DNA of 64,000 nt, from positions 1 to 64,000 of the forward strand of contig JAWKYB010000016.1 in NCBI GenBank assembly GCA_041396705.1, written 5' to 3'. The notes under the pieces are model-generated. The model saw nothing but the letters and a program-made list of their open reading frames with translations, was not told the origin of the DNA and made no database searches. How positions within the stretch are numbered: position 1 is the first letter of the stretch; the number at the start of each line of letters is the position of its first letter. This DNA comes from Alphaproteobacteria bacterium (GTDB lineage: Bacteria > Pseudomonadota > Alphaproteobacteria > CALKHQ01). Shown here piece after piece: positions 15,164-24,150 of the stretch. A program made the position numbers and the translations under genes.

Positions 15164-16003
15164 TTACAGCCCGAACCGGTCCCACAGGGCGCGCTCCTCT
15201 GCCGCGGCGGCGATTTCGGCCAGCCAGTCGGCCGGCCCCTGGCGCGCACCCAACCGCCACCACGACCGCCGCTTCGGCGGATTGACCAGGACGAGCCGGA
15301 CCTTTGCGCCATAGCGCTGGCGCAGCACCCCGCGCAGGTCGCCGACCGCATCGGCCAGCCCCATCGCCACCCCTGTGCGCCCGGCCCAGAACGCGCCGGA
15401 GAACATCGCGTCCGCGTCGCCCTTCAGCCGGTCGCCGCGGCGCGCCTTGACGTAATCGATGAAGGCGGCGTGGATCTCGCCCTGCACCGCCTTCAGGTGG
15501 CCGACGTCGGCCTTGCGCTCCGGCCCGAACGGGTCGAGCAGCGCCTTGCGCGTGCCGGCGGTGTGGACCCGGCGGTCGATGCCCAGCTTGGCGATCAGCT
15601 CGACGAAGCCGAAACCGGCATAGATCACGCCGATCGAGCCGACGATGGAGCTGTCGTCGACGAAGATCTCGTCGCCGGCCGCGGCCAGCCAGTAGCCGCC
15701 CGAGGCCGCCACGTCCTCGCAGAAGGCCAGCACCGGCAGCTTCTTCTCGTCCGCCAGCAGGCGGATGCGCCTTGCGATCAGCGCGGACTGCACCGGCGAG
15801 CCGCCCGGCGAGTTGACGATCAGCGCCACCGCCTTGGCACCCGGCACCTTGAAGGCGCGCTCCAGCGGCACCGCCAGATCCGCCACGTTCAGGCCGCCGC
15901 CGCGCCGGCCGGGACCGTGCCCGATCGGTCCGTGCAGGCGCACGACCGGCACGATCGGCTGGTCGCGCCCGATCAGGCGGCGGACGAAGCGGCGCAATCC
16001 CAA
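15164..16003 (-). CDS. S49-family serine peptidase (SppA-like)
   Basis: Signal-peptide-peptidase-A-like protease of 279 residues, single-domain form. IVPVVRLHGPIG starts the ClpP-like fold, VALIVNSPGGSP follows, and the nucleophile is Ser101 in EDVAASGGYWLAAAG. The general-base Lys is probably Lys153 in HTAGTRKALLDPF. SSIVGSIGVI is the conserved hydrophobic segment between them. No N-terminal membrane helix is visible, unlike E. coli SppA, so it may be soluble or peripheral. The C-terminal 60 residues are less conserved. Confidence 0.88.
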   Translation of the reverse strand: MGLRRFVRRLIGRDQPIVPVVRLHGPIGHGPGRRGGGLNVADLAVPLERAFKVPGAKAVALIVNSPGGSPVQSALIARRIRLLADEKKLPVLAFCEDVAASGGYWLAAAGDEIFVDDSSIVGSIGVIYAGFGFVELIAKLGIDRRVHTAGTRKALLDPFGPERKADVGHLKAVQGEIHAAFIDYVKARRGDRLKGDADAMFSGAFWAGRTGVAMGLADAVGDLRGVLRQRYGAKVRLVLVNPPKRRSWWRLGARQGPADWLAEIAAAAEERALWDRFGL

Positions 16004-16113
16004 CTTTTCCTCCTCGGCGGGCCCACAGGCCGGTCAGCCATAGCGCAGGACGGGCGGCCGGCGCCAAGGGGAATCGCGCCGGACCGGTCTGGGCGACCGG
16101 CCCGGCTGCGCCG

Positions 16114-17079
16114 TCACATGTACAGCGCCTCGTCGTCCATGCCGGCGTAGAGGTCGGCGACGAATTCGCCATAGCCGTTGAACAGCAGCGTCGGCACCCG
16201 CTCGCCGGTGTGCAGCACGCGCTCGTAGGCCTGGCTCCAGCGCGGGTGGCTGACCTCCGGGTTCACGTTGGCCCAGAAGCCGTATTCGTCAGGGTTGATG
16301 ACTTCCCAGAAGGTGTGCGGCCGCTCCTCGGTGAAGCGGAAGTTGACGATCGACTTGACCGACTTGAAGCCGTATTTCCACGGCGCGTGCAACCGCAGCG
16401 GCGCGCCGTTCTGCTTGGCCACCGGCTTGCCGTAGAGCCCGGTCACCATGAAGGCGAGGTCGTTGGTCGCCTCGGCCATGGTCAGGCCCTCGACATAGGG
16501 CCAGGGATACCAGCTCTGCTGTTGGCCCGGCGCCACCTCCGGATCCTCGAACGTGGTCATCTGCAGGTACTTGGCCGAACCGAGCGGACGGGCGATCTCG
16601 ACCAGCTGGCTCACCGGGAAGCCCGACCACGGCACGGTCATCGACCACGCCTCGACGCAGCGGTGGCGATAGACCCGCTCCTCCAGGCTGACCCGGGCCA
16701 GCAGGTCGTCGATGTCCAGCGTCATCTCCTGCTCGACCAGGCCGTCGATGGTGATCGTCCACGGCCGTACCGTCAGCGCCTGGGCGCGGTCGGCGATCGA
16801 CTTCGACGAACCGAATTCGTAGAAATTGTTGTAGGTCAGCGCGTCGCCTTCCGGCGTCAGCTCGCGGTCGACCTGGTAGGTCTCGTTGCGGGCGACCGGA
16901 TAGAGGCCGTTCCAGGCCTCGGTCTCGTCGGCGGCCGCGCTGCGGGCGTTCAACAGCGTGGCGCCGGCGATGGTGCCGGCCGCGGCGGTCGCCATGAACG
17001 CGCGCCGGTTCAGGTAGACGGCTTCGGGCGTCACCGCCGATTCCGGCAGCTCCCAGCCCTTCTTCACCTTGATCAGCAT
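16114..17079 (-). CDS. msrP: Protein-methionine-sulfoxide reductase catalytic subunit MsrP (YedY)
   Basis: Periplasmic molybdoenzyme that reduces methionine sulfoxides in envelope proteins. The 321-residue protein has a Tat signal (NRRAFMATAAAGTIAGATL, about 27-45) and cleavage near SAAADE. The sulfite-oxidase fold shows TITIDGLVEQEMTLDIDDLL. The molybdenum-ligating cysteine is in VYRHRCVEAWSMTVPWSG, followed by APLRLHAPWKYGFKSVKS. The start at 17079 keeps the KVKKGWELPESAVTPEAVY leader common in MsrP. The haem-binding partner MsrQ, usually adjacent, is not found beside it here. Confidence 0.95.
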   Translation of the reverse strand: MLIKVKKGWELPESAVTPEAVYLNRRAFMATAAAGTIAGATLLNARSAAADETEAWNGLYPVARNETYQVDRELTPEGDALTYNNFYEFGSSKSIADRAQALTVRPWTITIDGLVEQEMTLDIDDLLARVSLEERVYRHRCVEAWSMTVPWSGFPVSQLVEIARPLGSAKYLQMTTFEDPEVAPGQQQSWYPWPYVEGLTMAEATNDLAFMVTGLYGKPVAKQNGAPLRLHAPWKYGFKSVKSIVNFRFTEERPHTFWEVINPDEYGFWANVNPEVSHPRWSQAYERVLHTGERVPTLLFNGYGEFVADLYAGMDDEALYM

Positions 17080-17175
17080 CGCAATCTCCCTTGTGCCGCC
17101 CTGCCATCGCGCACGATAGGCCAGACTAGGTGCGCACCGGACCACACATCAACTCAACTGGGGGTGACCGTCGTG

Positions 17176-18462
17176 TCATCCGGCACGCCAGCGCGCGGGC
17201 CGGCGCAGCGGCAGCCGGCCGCCGAGGGCCTCGTCGATGCGCAGGCAGGCGTTCCACTTCGCCATCCGCTCGGAGCGGGCGAACGAGCCGACCTTGAGCT
17301 GGTCCGCGCCCCAGCCGACGGCGAGATCGGCAACGGTGGTGTCCTCGGTCTCGCCGGAGCGGGCGGAGACGATGGCGCTCCACCCGGCCGCGCGCGCCGC
17401 CCGCAGCGCCGCGCGGGTCTCGGTCAGGGTTCCGGCCTGGTTCGGCTTGATCAGCGCGGTGTTGGCGGCGCCGGCCCGCGCGGCGGCGGCGATCCGGCGC
17501 GCGTCGGTGGTGACGAAGTCGTCGGCGACCACCAGCGTGCCGGCCGGCGCGGCGGCGGTGAAGGCGGCCATGCCCTCGGTGTCGTCCTCCGCCACCGGGT
17601 CCTCGACCGAGACGATCGGATAGGCCCGGCACCAGCCGAGCAGCCGTTCCAGCCAGCCGTCGCGATCCAGCTCGGCGCCGTCGGCCGCCAGCCGGTAGCG
17701 GCCGGCGCGGTGGAACTGGGTGGCGGCGACGTCGACGGCGATGGCGACCTGCCGCCCCGGGGCGAGGCCCGCCCGCTCGATCGCCAGCACCAGCACCTCC
17801 AGCGCCGCCTCGTTGCCGTCGAAGCTGGGCCACCAGCCGCCTTCGTCGGCGACGCCGGCGACCGCGCCGCGCGCCGCCATCACGCCGCCGGCCGCGCGAT
17901 AGACCTCCGCGGTCCAGTCGAATGCCTCGCCGATCCACGATGCGCCGACCGCGACCACCATGAAGTCCTGCAGGTCGACCCGCGCCGCCGCATGGGCGCC
18001 GCCGCCGAACACCTGGATCTCCGGCAGCGGCATGTCGGTCACCGCCGTCTCGCCGGCCAGGTGCCGCCACAACGGCAGGCCGCGGGCGGCCGAGGCGGCG
18101 TGGGCGACGGCCATCGACACCGCGATCAGCGCGTTGCCGCCCAGCCGCGCCTTGTCCGGCGTGCCGTCGCAGGCGATCATCGCGCTGTCGACCGCGGCCT
18201 GGTCGGCGGCGTCGCGGCCCGCCAGCAGGGCGGCGATCTCGCCATTGACCGCGCCGACCGCCCGGGTGACGTCGAGACCGCCGAAGGCGCCGCCGCCGTC
18301 GCGCAGGTCGACCGCCTCGCCGCTGCCGGTCGACGCCCCGGCGGGCGCGATGGCCCGGCCGACGGCGCCGCCGGCGAGATGGATCTCGGCCTCCACCGTC
18401 GGGCGGCCGCGCGAATCCCAGACCCGCCGGCCGATCACGCGGTGGATTGCCGTCTCAACCAT
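17176..18462 (-). CDS. Enolase-superfamily paralogue (enolase-like)
   Basis: A 428-residue protein homologous to enolase end to end but divergent. Retained are the start VWDSRGRPTVEAEIH, GASTGSGEAVDLRD, the His of GGGAHAAA, VADEGGWWPSF, SVEDPVAEDD, the catalytic-Lys region LIKPNQAGTLTET, and LKVGSFARSERMAKWN. Changed are the phosphate-site SHRSGETED motif, here SARSGETED (His to Ala), and IQEFM, here LQDFM (Glu to Asp). Eno normally sits beside other glycolytic or DNA-metabolism genes; here it follows an APH/choline-kinase-like gene with an 8-base overlap. I infer a 2-phosphoglycerate-like dehydratase reaction on a related substrate, with the housekeeping eno elsewhere. Real enolase activity is not excluded. 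Confidence 0.8.
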   Translation of the reverse strand: MVETAIHRVIGRRVWDSRGRPTVEAEIHLAGGAVGRAIAPAGASTGSGEAVDLRDGGGAFGGLDVTRAVGAVNGEIAALLAGRDAADQAAVDSAMIACDGTPDKARLGGNALIAVSMAVAHAASAARGLPLWRHLAGETAVTDMPLPEIQVFGGGAHAAARVDLQDFMVVAVGASWIGEAFDWTAEVYRAAGGVMAARGAVAGVADEGGWWPSFDGNEAALEVLVLAIERAGLAPGRQVAIAVDVAATQFHRAGRYRLAADGAELDRDGWLERLLGWCRAYPIVSVEDPVAEDDTEGMAAFTAAAPAGTLVVADDFVTTDARRIAAAARAGAANTALIKPNQAGTLTETRAALRAARAAGWSAIVSARSGETEDTTVADLAVGWGADQLKVGSFARSERMAKWNACLRIDEALGGRLPLRRPARWRAG

Positions 18463-19450
18463 GTCGTTTCTCCAGCGCCGCGCACCACTCCGCGCGCACG
18501 GTTTCCAGGCGTTGCGCCCCGTCCGCGATCAGCGCCCGGGCGGTCGCGCGCACGAACGCCCTGTCGGCCGTGTCGGTCAGGTACTCGACCGGCGACTTGC
18601 CGTCGACCCGCGCCAAGGTCAGCGCCGGCAGCAGTGTCGCCGCCCGCGCCCGGCACTGCGCGCGGCTCCCAGTCGACCTCGGCCAGCCAGGCCTCGGCCA
18701 GCGCCCGGAAGCAGGCGAGGAACCGCCCGGTCGCGGCAGGCGTCCACAGGCACTTCAGCAGCAGGTGGTTGAGGCAGAAGGCGATGTCGAAGGCGGGGTC
18801 GCCGTACCAGGCGCATTCGGCGTCGAGGAACACCGGCCCGGCCGGGCCGATCAGGATGTTCTTCGGGCTGACGTCGCCGTGCACCAGCGCGGCTGCCGGC
18901 CAGCGTGCTCGACCAGGGCCTGCATCCGCGGGCCGAGGTCCGGGTGGGCGCGGCCGGTGGCCAGCAGATAGGCGTCGAGCTGGATCGGCATGAACACGTC
19001 GTCGGTGGCGAAGCGTGCGGCGACGTCCGCGTCGCCCGCGGTCGCCGCGTGAATGCGGCCGACCGTCCGCCCCACGGCGGCTGCATCGGCCGCGTCGGCG
19101 TCGCCGTCGCGCAGCATCGCCTTCCACAGCCGATAGCGGTCCGGCGGCAGCCAGGCCATCGCGAACAGGCCCGAATCCGGGTCGTGGCCGAGAATGTCCG
19201 GCGCTGTCCGGCACCACGGCGCGCGCCGTCGCGATCCAGCCACCTCGCTGGCATTGCGGAAACCGGGGCGCCAGTCCGCCGCCACCTTCAGCTTCGCCAG
19301 CGCGCTTGACGCAGAACTGACCCGCTGGCGGCGTCGACCCGCCAGATATCCGACGACACGCCGCCGGTCAGCGCCGTCATCGCCGGGCTCGTCCGCGCCG
19401 ACCAGGCCGAGGCGGCGCAACGCGGGCAGCAGGTCGGCGCCGTCGCTCAT
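18455..19450 (-). pseudogene. APH/choline-kinase-like phosphotransferase, multiply frameshifted as sequenced
   Basis: Remains of an aminoglycoside-phosphotransferase/choline-kinase-fold gene of about 330 residues. Homology is spread over all three minus-strand frames: SDIWRVDAASGS, then ALAKLKVAADW, DILGHDPDSGLFAMAWLP, the catalytic-loop LVHGDVSPKNILIGP, metal-binding VFLDAECAWYGDPAFD, and a tail ending EKRHG. At least six indels are needed, near 19385, 19308, 19238, 19203, 18890 and 18660. Most fit loss of a GC pair from a CGCGCG tract. The start ATG overlaps the inferred native ubiA stop by four bases, and the stop TGA (18455-18457) overlaps the enolase-like start by eight. Such tight coupling suggests the parent gene was functional. 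Confidence 0.8.
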
Positions 19451-20366
19451 AGCGAGCCGGAGGCGACCGCCCCGAGCGCGATCGCCCAGCCGATCCAGCG
19501 GTGGAACGGAACGCCTTCAGGCAGCTGACCGGATCGTGCAGCCGCACCGTGTTGATCTGCCAGGCCAGCATCAGCGCGGCGAGGCCGCAGCCTGCGAACC
19601 AGGGCCAGTCGGCACCGGCGGTCCGGCCGGTCAGCCAGAGCAGCGCCATCATCGCGACGAAGAAGCCGCCGATCCAGGTGCGCGAATGCCGGCCGAACCG
19701 ACGCGCGGTCGAGCGCACGCCGATCAGGATGTCGTCCTCGATGTCCTGGTGGGCGTAAATGGTGTCATAGCCCAGCGTCCACAGGATGCCGGCGAGGTAG
19801 AGCGGCAGGATCGGCCAGTCGAGGCCGCCGGTCGCCGCGGTCCAGCCGACGATGGCGCCCCAGTTGAACGCCAGCCTGAGGAACACCTGCGGCCACCAGG
19901 TGACCCGCTTCATGAACGGGTAGATCGCGACCAGCAGCAGCGAGGCCGCGCCGAGGCCGACGGTGAGCCCGTTGAACTGCAGCAGCACGGCGAGGCCGAC
20001 CAGCGCCTGCAGCCCGGCCCAGGCCGCCGCCTGGCGCACGCCGACCTGGCCGGACGGGATCGGCCGGGTGGCGGTGCGGGCGACGCGGGCGTCGATGTCG
20101 CGGTCGACGATGTCGTTGTAGGTGCAGCCGGCGCCGCGCATCGCCACCGCGCCGAGCCAGAACAGAAAGGCGTACCACAGGAAGGTCCAGTCCAGCGGCC
20201 GCGGCCAGGCCAGGGCCAGCGCCCACCAGCACGGCGGCAGCAGCAGCCGCCAGCCGATCGGCCGGTCGAGCCGCGACAGCACCGCATAGGGCCGCAGCGC
20301 CGCCGGCAGCAGCCCGATCGGGCCGGTCGTGCGAATGTCGCTGCTGTCGGACTGCGCAACAGTCAT
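19377..20366 (-). CDS. ubiA: 4-hydroxybenzoate polyprenyltransferase, C-terminus altered by frameshift
   Basis: UbiA attaches the polyprenyl tail to 4-hydroxybenzoate in ubiquinone synthesis. It is an integral membrane protein with about eight helices. The first aspartate motif is in GCTYNDIVDRDIDARVART (about 80-98) and the second in YAHQDIEDD (about 209-217); SRLDRPIGWRLLLPPCWWA marks the N-terminus. After KAFR the frame turns into an Arg/Ser/Pro-rich sequence that runs to 19377. In another frame the expected tail (FHRWIGWAIALGAVASGSL) continues to a TGA at 19447-19449 that overlaps the next ATG. One missing base near 19510 explains this. Corrected length would be about 306 residues. As written, 329 residues are encoded. 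Confidence 0.88.
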   Translation of the reverse strand: MTVAQSDSSDIRTTGPIGLLPAALRPYAVLSRLDRPIGWRLLLPPCWWALALAWPRPLDWTFLWYAFLFWLGAVAMRGAGCTYNDIVDRDIDARVARTATRPIPSGQVGVRQAAAWAGLQALVGLAVLLQFNGLTVGLGAASLLLVAIYPFMKRVTWWPQVFLRLAFNWGAIVGWTAATGGLDWPILPLYLAGILWTLGYDTIYAHQDIEDDILIGVRSTARRFGRHSRTWIGGFFVAMMALLWLTGRTAGADWPWFAGCGLAALMLAWQINTVRLHDPVSCLKAFRSTAGSAGRSRSGRSPPARYERRRRPAARVAPPRPGRRGRARR

Positions 20367-20508
20367 GCGCGGCCGGTCCTTTCCCCGAAACGATGCCGCC
20401 GGTTCGGCCCCGCGTTCGCCAGACCGTGTCGCGCGCGACAATGGCCTTTGCCGCCTGCGACCGCTAGATATAGTTCCAAGCTTTCCTGCCAAGCAAAGGC
20501 ATCGCCGC

Positions 20509-23469
20509 ATGGCCCTGGTCGCCGTCAGCCTGGACGACAAATACGAGAGCGAGGACGGCCGGGTCTTCATGACCGGCACCCAGGCGCTGGTGCGGTTGCC
20601 GATGATGCAACGCCGGCGCGACGAGGCGGCGGGGCTGAACACCGCCTGCTTCGTGTCGGGCTATCGCGGTTCGCCGCTGGGCGGCGTCGACCAGCAGATG
20701 TGGGCGGCACAGGCGTTCCTGAAGCGGCACCACATCGTGTTCCGTGGCGGCGTCAACGAGGACATGGCCGCGACCGCGATCTGGGGCACCCAGCAGGTCG
20801 GCCTGTTCCCGGCGCCGAAATACGACGGCGTCTTTTCCATGTGGTACGGCAAGGGCCCCGGCGTCGACCGCTCCGGCGACGTGTTCAAGCATGCCAACCT
20901 GGCCGGTACCGCGCCGCATGGCGGCGTGCTGGCGCTGGCCGGCGACGACCACCAGGCCAAGTCGTCGACCACGGCCCACCAGTCGGACTTCGCCTTCGTC
21001 GACGCCAACATGCCGCTGTTCCACCCGGCCGGCGTGCAGGAGCTGATGGACCTGGGCCTGATCGGCTTCGCGATGTCGCGCTATTCCGGCTGCTGGGTCG
21101 GCTTCAAGTGCGTCGGCGACACCATGGACAGCGCCGCCTCGGTCGCGGTCGACCCGCACCGGGTGTCGATCGTGCTGCCCGAGGACTTCGCCTTTCCGCC
21201 CGACGGCGCCAACATCCGCTTTCCCGACCCGTTCCTGGAGCAGGAAAAGCGGCTGCACCAGGTGAAGATCCCGGCGGCGCTGGCCTTCGCCCGCGCCAAC
21301 GGCCTCGACCGCACGATCTGGCGACCGAACGGCGCGCGGCTCGGCATCGTCACCTCGGGCAAGAGCTACCTCGACGTCCGCCAGGCCCTCGACGACCTGC
21401 ATGTCGACGAGGCCGAGGCGGCGCGGCTGGGCATCGCCCTGTTCAAGGTTTCGATGGCGTTCCCGCTGGAACCCACCGCGATCGGCGGCTTCTGCGCCGG
21501 GCTGGACGAGGTGCTGGTGGTCGAGGAGAAGCGGGCGCTGATCGAGACCCAGCTGAAGGAGGCGCTGTACAACCTGCCGGCAGACCGCCGGCCGCGGGTC
21601 CATGGCAAGAAGGACGAGGCCGGCGCCTGGATGCTGCCGTCGAACGGCGAGCTGACGCCGGCGCGGATCGCCCGCACCATCGCGCGGCGGCTGGAGGGCC
21701 TCGGCGTCCGGTCCGAAAGCATCGCGCGCCGGCTGGCCTGGTTCGACCAGAAGGAGAAGGCGCTGGACGCGCGGCCGGCGCCGCTGGTGCGCGCGCCGCA
21801 CTTCTGCTCCGGCTGCCCGCACAACACCTCGACCAAGATCCCGGACGGCAGCCTGCAGCTGGCCGGCATCGGCTGCCACTACATGGTGGTGCTGATGGAC
21901 CGCAACGCCATCACCTTCAGCCAGATGGGCGGCGAAGGGGTCGCCTGGACCGGTGCGGCGCCATTCAGTGCCATGCAGCACGTCTTCACCAACCTGGGCG
22001 ACGGCACCTATTTCCACAGCGGCATCATGGCGATCCGCGCCGCGGTCGCCGCCGGCGTCAACATCACGTACAAGATTCTCTACAACGACGCGGTGGCGAT
22101 GACCGGCGGACAGCCGGTCGACGGCCCGCTGACCGTGCCGATGATCAGCCGCCAGGTCGAGGCGGAGGGGGTCCGGCGCATCGCCATCGTCAGCGACGAG
22201 CCCGGCAAGTACCCGATCGGCACCCATTTCGCGCCGGGCACCACCTTTCACCACCGCGACGAGCTGGACGCGGTGCAGAAGGAGATGCGCGAGACCGAGG
22301 GCGTCAGCGTCATCATCTACGACCAGACCTGCGCGGCGGAGAAGCGGCGCCGGCGCAAGCGCGGCACCTTCCCCGACCCGGCCCGGCGGGTGGTGATCAA
22401 CGACCGGGTCTGCGAGGGCTGCGGCGACTGCTCCACCCAGTCCAACTGCCTTTCGGTCGTGCCGCTGGAGACCGAGTTCGGGCGCAAGCGCACCATCGAC
22501 CAGTCGAGCTGCAACAAGGACTATTCCTGCCTGAACGGCTTCTGCCCCAGCTTCGTCACCGTCGAGGGCGGCGCCCTGCGCAAGCCGCGCACGCTGGCCC
22601 GTGCGGCGACGCCGGCCGAGCAGTGGACGGCGCCGCTGCCCGACCCGCAGCTGCCGCCGACGCGCGAGCCCTTCGGCATCGTCGTCACCGGCATCGGCGG
22701 CACCGGGATCGTCACCATCGGCGCGCTGATCGGCATGGCCGCCCATCTCGAGGGCAAGGGCTGCTCGGTGATGGACATGACCGGGCTGGCGCAGAAGGGC
22801 GGCGCGGTGGTCAGCCATATCCGGATCGCCGACAACCCGGACGCGCTGCACGCGGTGCGCATCGCCGCCGGCGGCGCCGACCTGATCCTCGGCTGCGACA
22901 TCGTCACCACGGCCGCCTTCGACACCCTGGCCAAGGCCACCGCCGGCGAGACCCGGGCCATCGTCAACGACGAGCGCACGGTGACCGGCGCCTTTACCCG
23001 CAATCCCGATTTCCGGTTTCCGGACGACGGCCTGCGCGCAACCATCGCCGACGCCGTCGGTGCGGCGGCGACCGAGTTCGTTTCGGCCACGAGGCTGGCC
23101 ACCGCCCTGCTCGGCAACTCCATCGCCACCAACCCGTTCATGCTGGGCTACGCCTGGCAGAAGGGACTGGTGCCGGTGGGCGAGGAGGCGCTGATGCGCG
23201 CGATCGAGCTCAATGCGGTCGCGGTCGAGGCCAACAAGCGCGCCTTCCAGTGGGGCCGCCGCGCGGCCGTGGATATGCCGGCGGTGCAGAGGCTGGCGCG
23301 TCCGCCGGCGAACAAGGCGCCGGCGATCGACATCGCAACCGACTTCGCCGATGTCGTCGCGCGCCGGGTCGAATTCCTCACCGGTTATCAGAATGCCCGC
23401 TATGCCGCCCGTTACCGGGCGCTGGTCGACCGCGCCGCCGCGGCGGAGCGGACAAGGCGCCCGGCATGA
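20509..23469 (+). CDS. Indolepyruvate ferredoxin oxidoreductase, main part
   Basis: Large fused 2-oxoacid:ferredoxin oxidoreductase that oxidatively decarboxylates aryl-pyruvates with CoA, thiamine diphosphate and ferredoxin. From ATG 20509 there are 986 residues. The N-terminal pyrimidine-type domain starts at YESEDGRVFMTGTQALVRLP. The TPP-binding half contains CSGCPHNTSTKIPDGS, MGGEGVAWTGAAPF and NDAVAMTGGQPVDG. CEGCGDCSTQSNC (about 640-652) is the iron-sulfur site. The gamma-type domain starts GIVVTGIGGTGIVTIGALIG (about 725). Canonical relatives have about 1150-1165 residues because a further C-terminal domain follows; here that domain is in the next, overlapping frame. An ATG further upstream (20329) overlaps the ubiA promoter and is not favoured. 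Confidence 0.92.
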   Translation: MALVAVSLDDKYESEDGRVFMTGTQALVRLPMMQRRRDEAAGLNTACFVSGYRGSPLGGVDQQMWAAQAFLKRHHIVFRGGVNEDMAATAIWGTQQVGLFPAPKYDGVFSMWYGKGPGVDRSGDVFKHANLAGTAPHGGVLALAGDDHQAKSSTTAHQSDFAFVDANMPLFHPAGVQELMDLGLIGFAMSRYSGCWVGFKCVGDTMDSAASVAVDPHRVSIVLPEDFAFPPDGANIRFPDPFLEQEKRLHQVKIPAALAFARANGLDRTIWRPNGARLGIVTSGKSYLDVRQALDDLHVDEAEAARLGIALFKVSMAFPLEPTAIGGFCAGLDEVLVVEEKRALIETQLKEALYNLPADRRPRVHGKKDEAGAWMLPSNGELTPARIARTIARRLEGLGVRSESIARRLAWFDQKEKALDARPAPLVRAPHFCSGCPHNTSTKIPDGSLQLAGIGCHYMVVLMDRNAITFSQMGGEGVAWTGAAPFSAMQHVFTNLGDGTYFHSGIMAIRAAVAAGVNITYKILYNDAVAMTGGQPVDGPLTVPMISRQVEAEGVRRIAIVSDEPGKYPIGTHFAPGTTFHHRDELDAVQKEMRETEGVSVIIYDQTCAAEKRRRRKRGTFPDPARRVVINDRVCEGCGDCSTQSNCLSVVPLETEFGRKRTIDQSSCNKDYSCLNGFCPSFVTVEGGALRKPRTLARAATPAEQWTAPLPDPQLPPTREPFGIVVTGIGGTGIVTIGALIGMAAHLEGKGCSVMDMTGLAQKGGAVVSHIRIADNPDALHAVRIAAGGADLILGCDIVTTAAFDTLAKATAGETRAIVNDERTVTGAFTRNPDFRFPDDGLRATIADAVGAAATEFVSATRLATALLGNSIATNPFMLGYAWQKGLVPVGEEALMRAIELNAVAVEANKRAFQWGRRAAVDMPAVQRLARPPANKAPAIDIATDFADVVARRVEFLTGYQNARYAARYRALVDRAAAAERTRRPA

Positions 23470-24005
23470 CCGGCTTCGCCGAGGCGGTCGCCCGTTATTA
23501 CTTCAAGCTATTGGCCTACAAGGACGAGTACGAGGTCGCGCGGCTCTACACCGACGGTGCGTTCCTCGAGCGCATCCGCGAGCAGTTCGAGGGCGACTGG
23601 CGGCTGAAGTTCCACCTGGCGCCGCCGCTGCTGGCCGACCGCGACCCCGACACCGACCGGCCGCGCAAGAAGGAATACGGGCCGCGCACGATCTGGCTGC
23701 TGCGCCTGCTCGCCCGGATGAAGGGCCTGCGCGGCACGCCGCTCGACATCTTCGGCCGCACCGCGGAGCGCCGGCTGGAGCGGCAGCTGATCGCCGACTA
23801 CGAGGCTGTGGTGGCGGATCTGATCGCGGGGCTTTCCCACGACGGCCACGCCCTGGCCACGCAGATCGCCGCTCTGCCGGAACGCATCCGCGGCTACGGC
23901 CATGTGAAGGAGCGGCATGTCGCCGCGGTGCGGGCGGAACAGGCCGCACTGCTTGCCGCCTGGCGCAACGGCAAAGAGGTGCCGCAGGCCGCCGCTGCCG
24001 AATGA
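23466..24005 (+). CDS. C-terminal (DUF6537-like) domain of indolepyruvate ferredoxin oxidoreductase
   Basis: A 179-residue frame beginning with an ATG that overlaps the stop of the main part by four bases (ATGA). It contains AVARYYFKLLAYKDEYEVAR, FHLAPPLLADRDPDT, GRTAERRLERQLIADYEA and PERIRGYGHVKERHVAAV, which correspond to the last domain of the single-chain enzyme. Lengths of the two pieces add up to the canonical 1165 residues. Either this is a genuine split with translational coupling, or a one-base deletion in the linker near 23445-23465. Codons upstream in this second frame (DKAPG before the Met) also resemble the normal linker, which favours a frameshift. Confidence 0.85.
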   Translation: MTGFAEAVARYYFKLLAYKDEYEVARLYTDGAFLERIREQFEGDWRLKFHLAPPLLADRDPDTDRPRKKEYGPRTIWLLRLLARMKGLRGTPLDIFGRTAERRLERQLIADYEAVVADLIAGLSHDGHALATQIAALPERIRGYGHVKERHVAAVRAEQAALLAAWRNGKEVPQAAAAE

Positions 24006-24150
24006 CGCAGGCCGCCGAACCGTCGCTCGGGCGCCGCCGCACTAACGGGCAATTAATACGAAGGGCCTAGGTTGATTGGGGTCCGGCAGGGTCCGGCGCC
24101 GCACGGTCCGGCGCTGCGGCATGATCCTGCCCGTCCGCGACGGGACCCCG

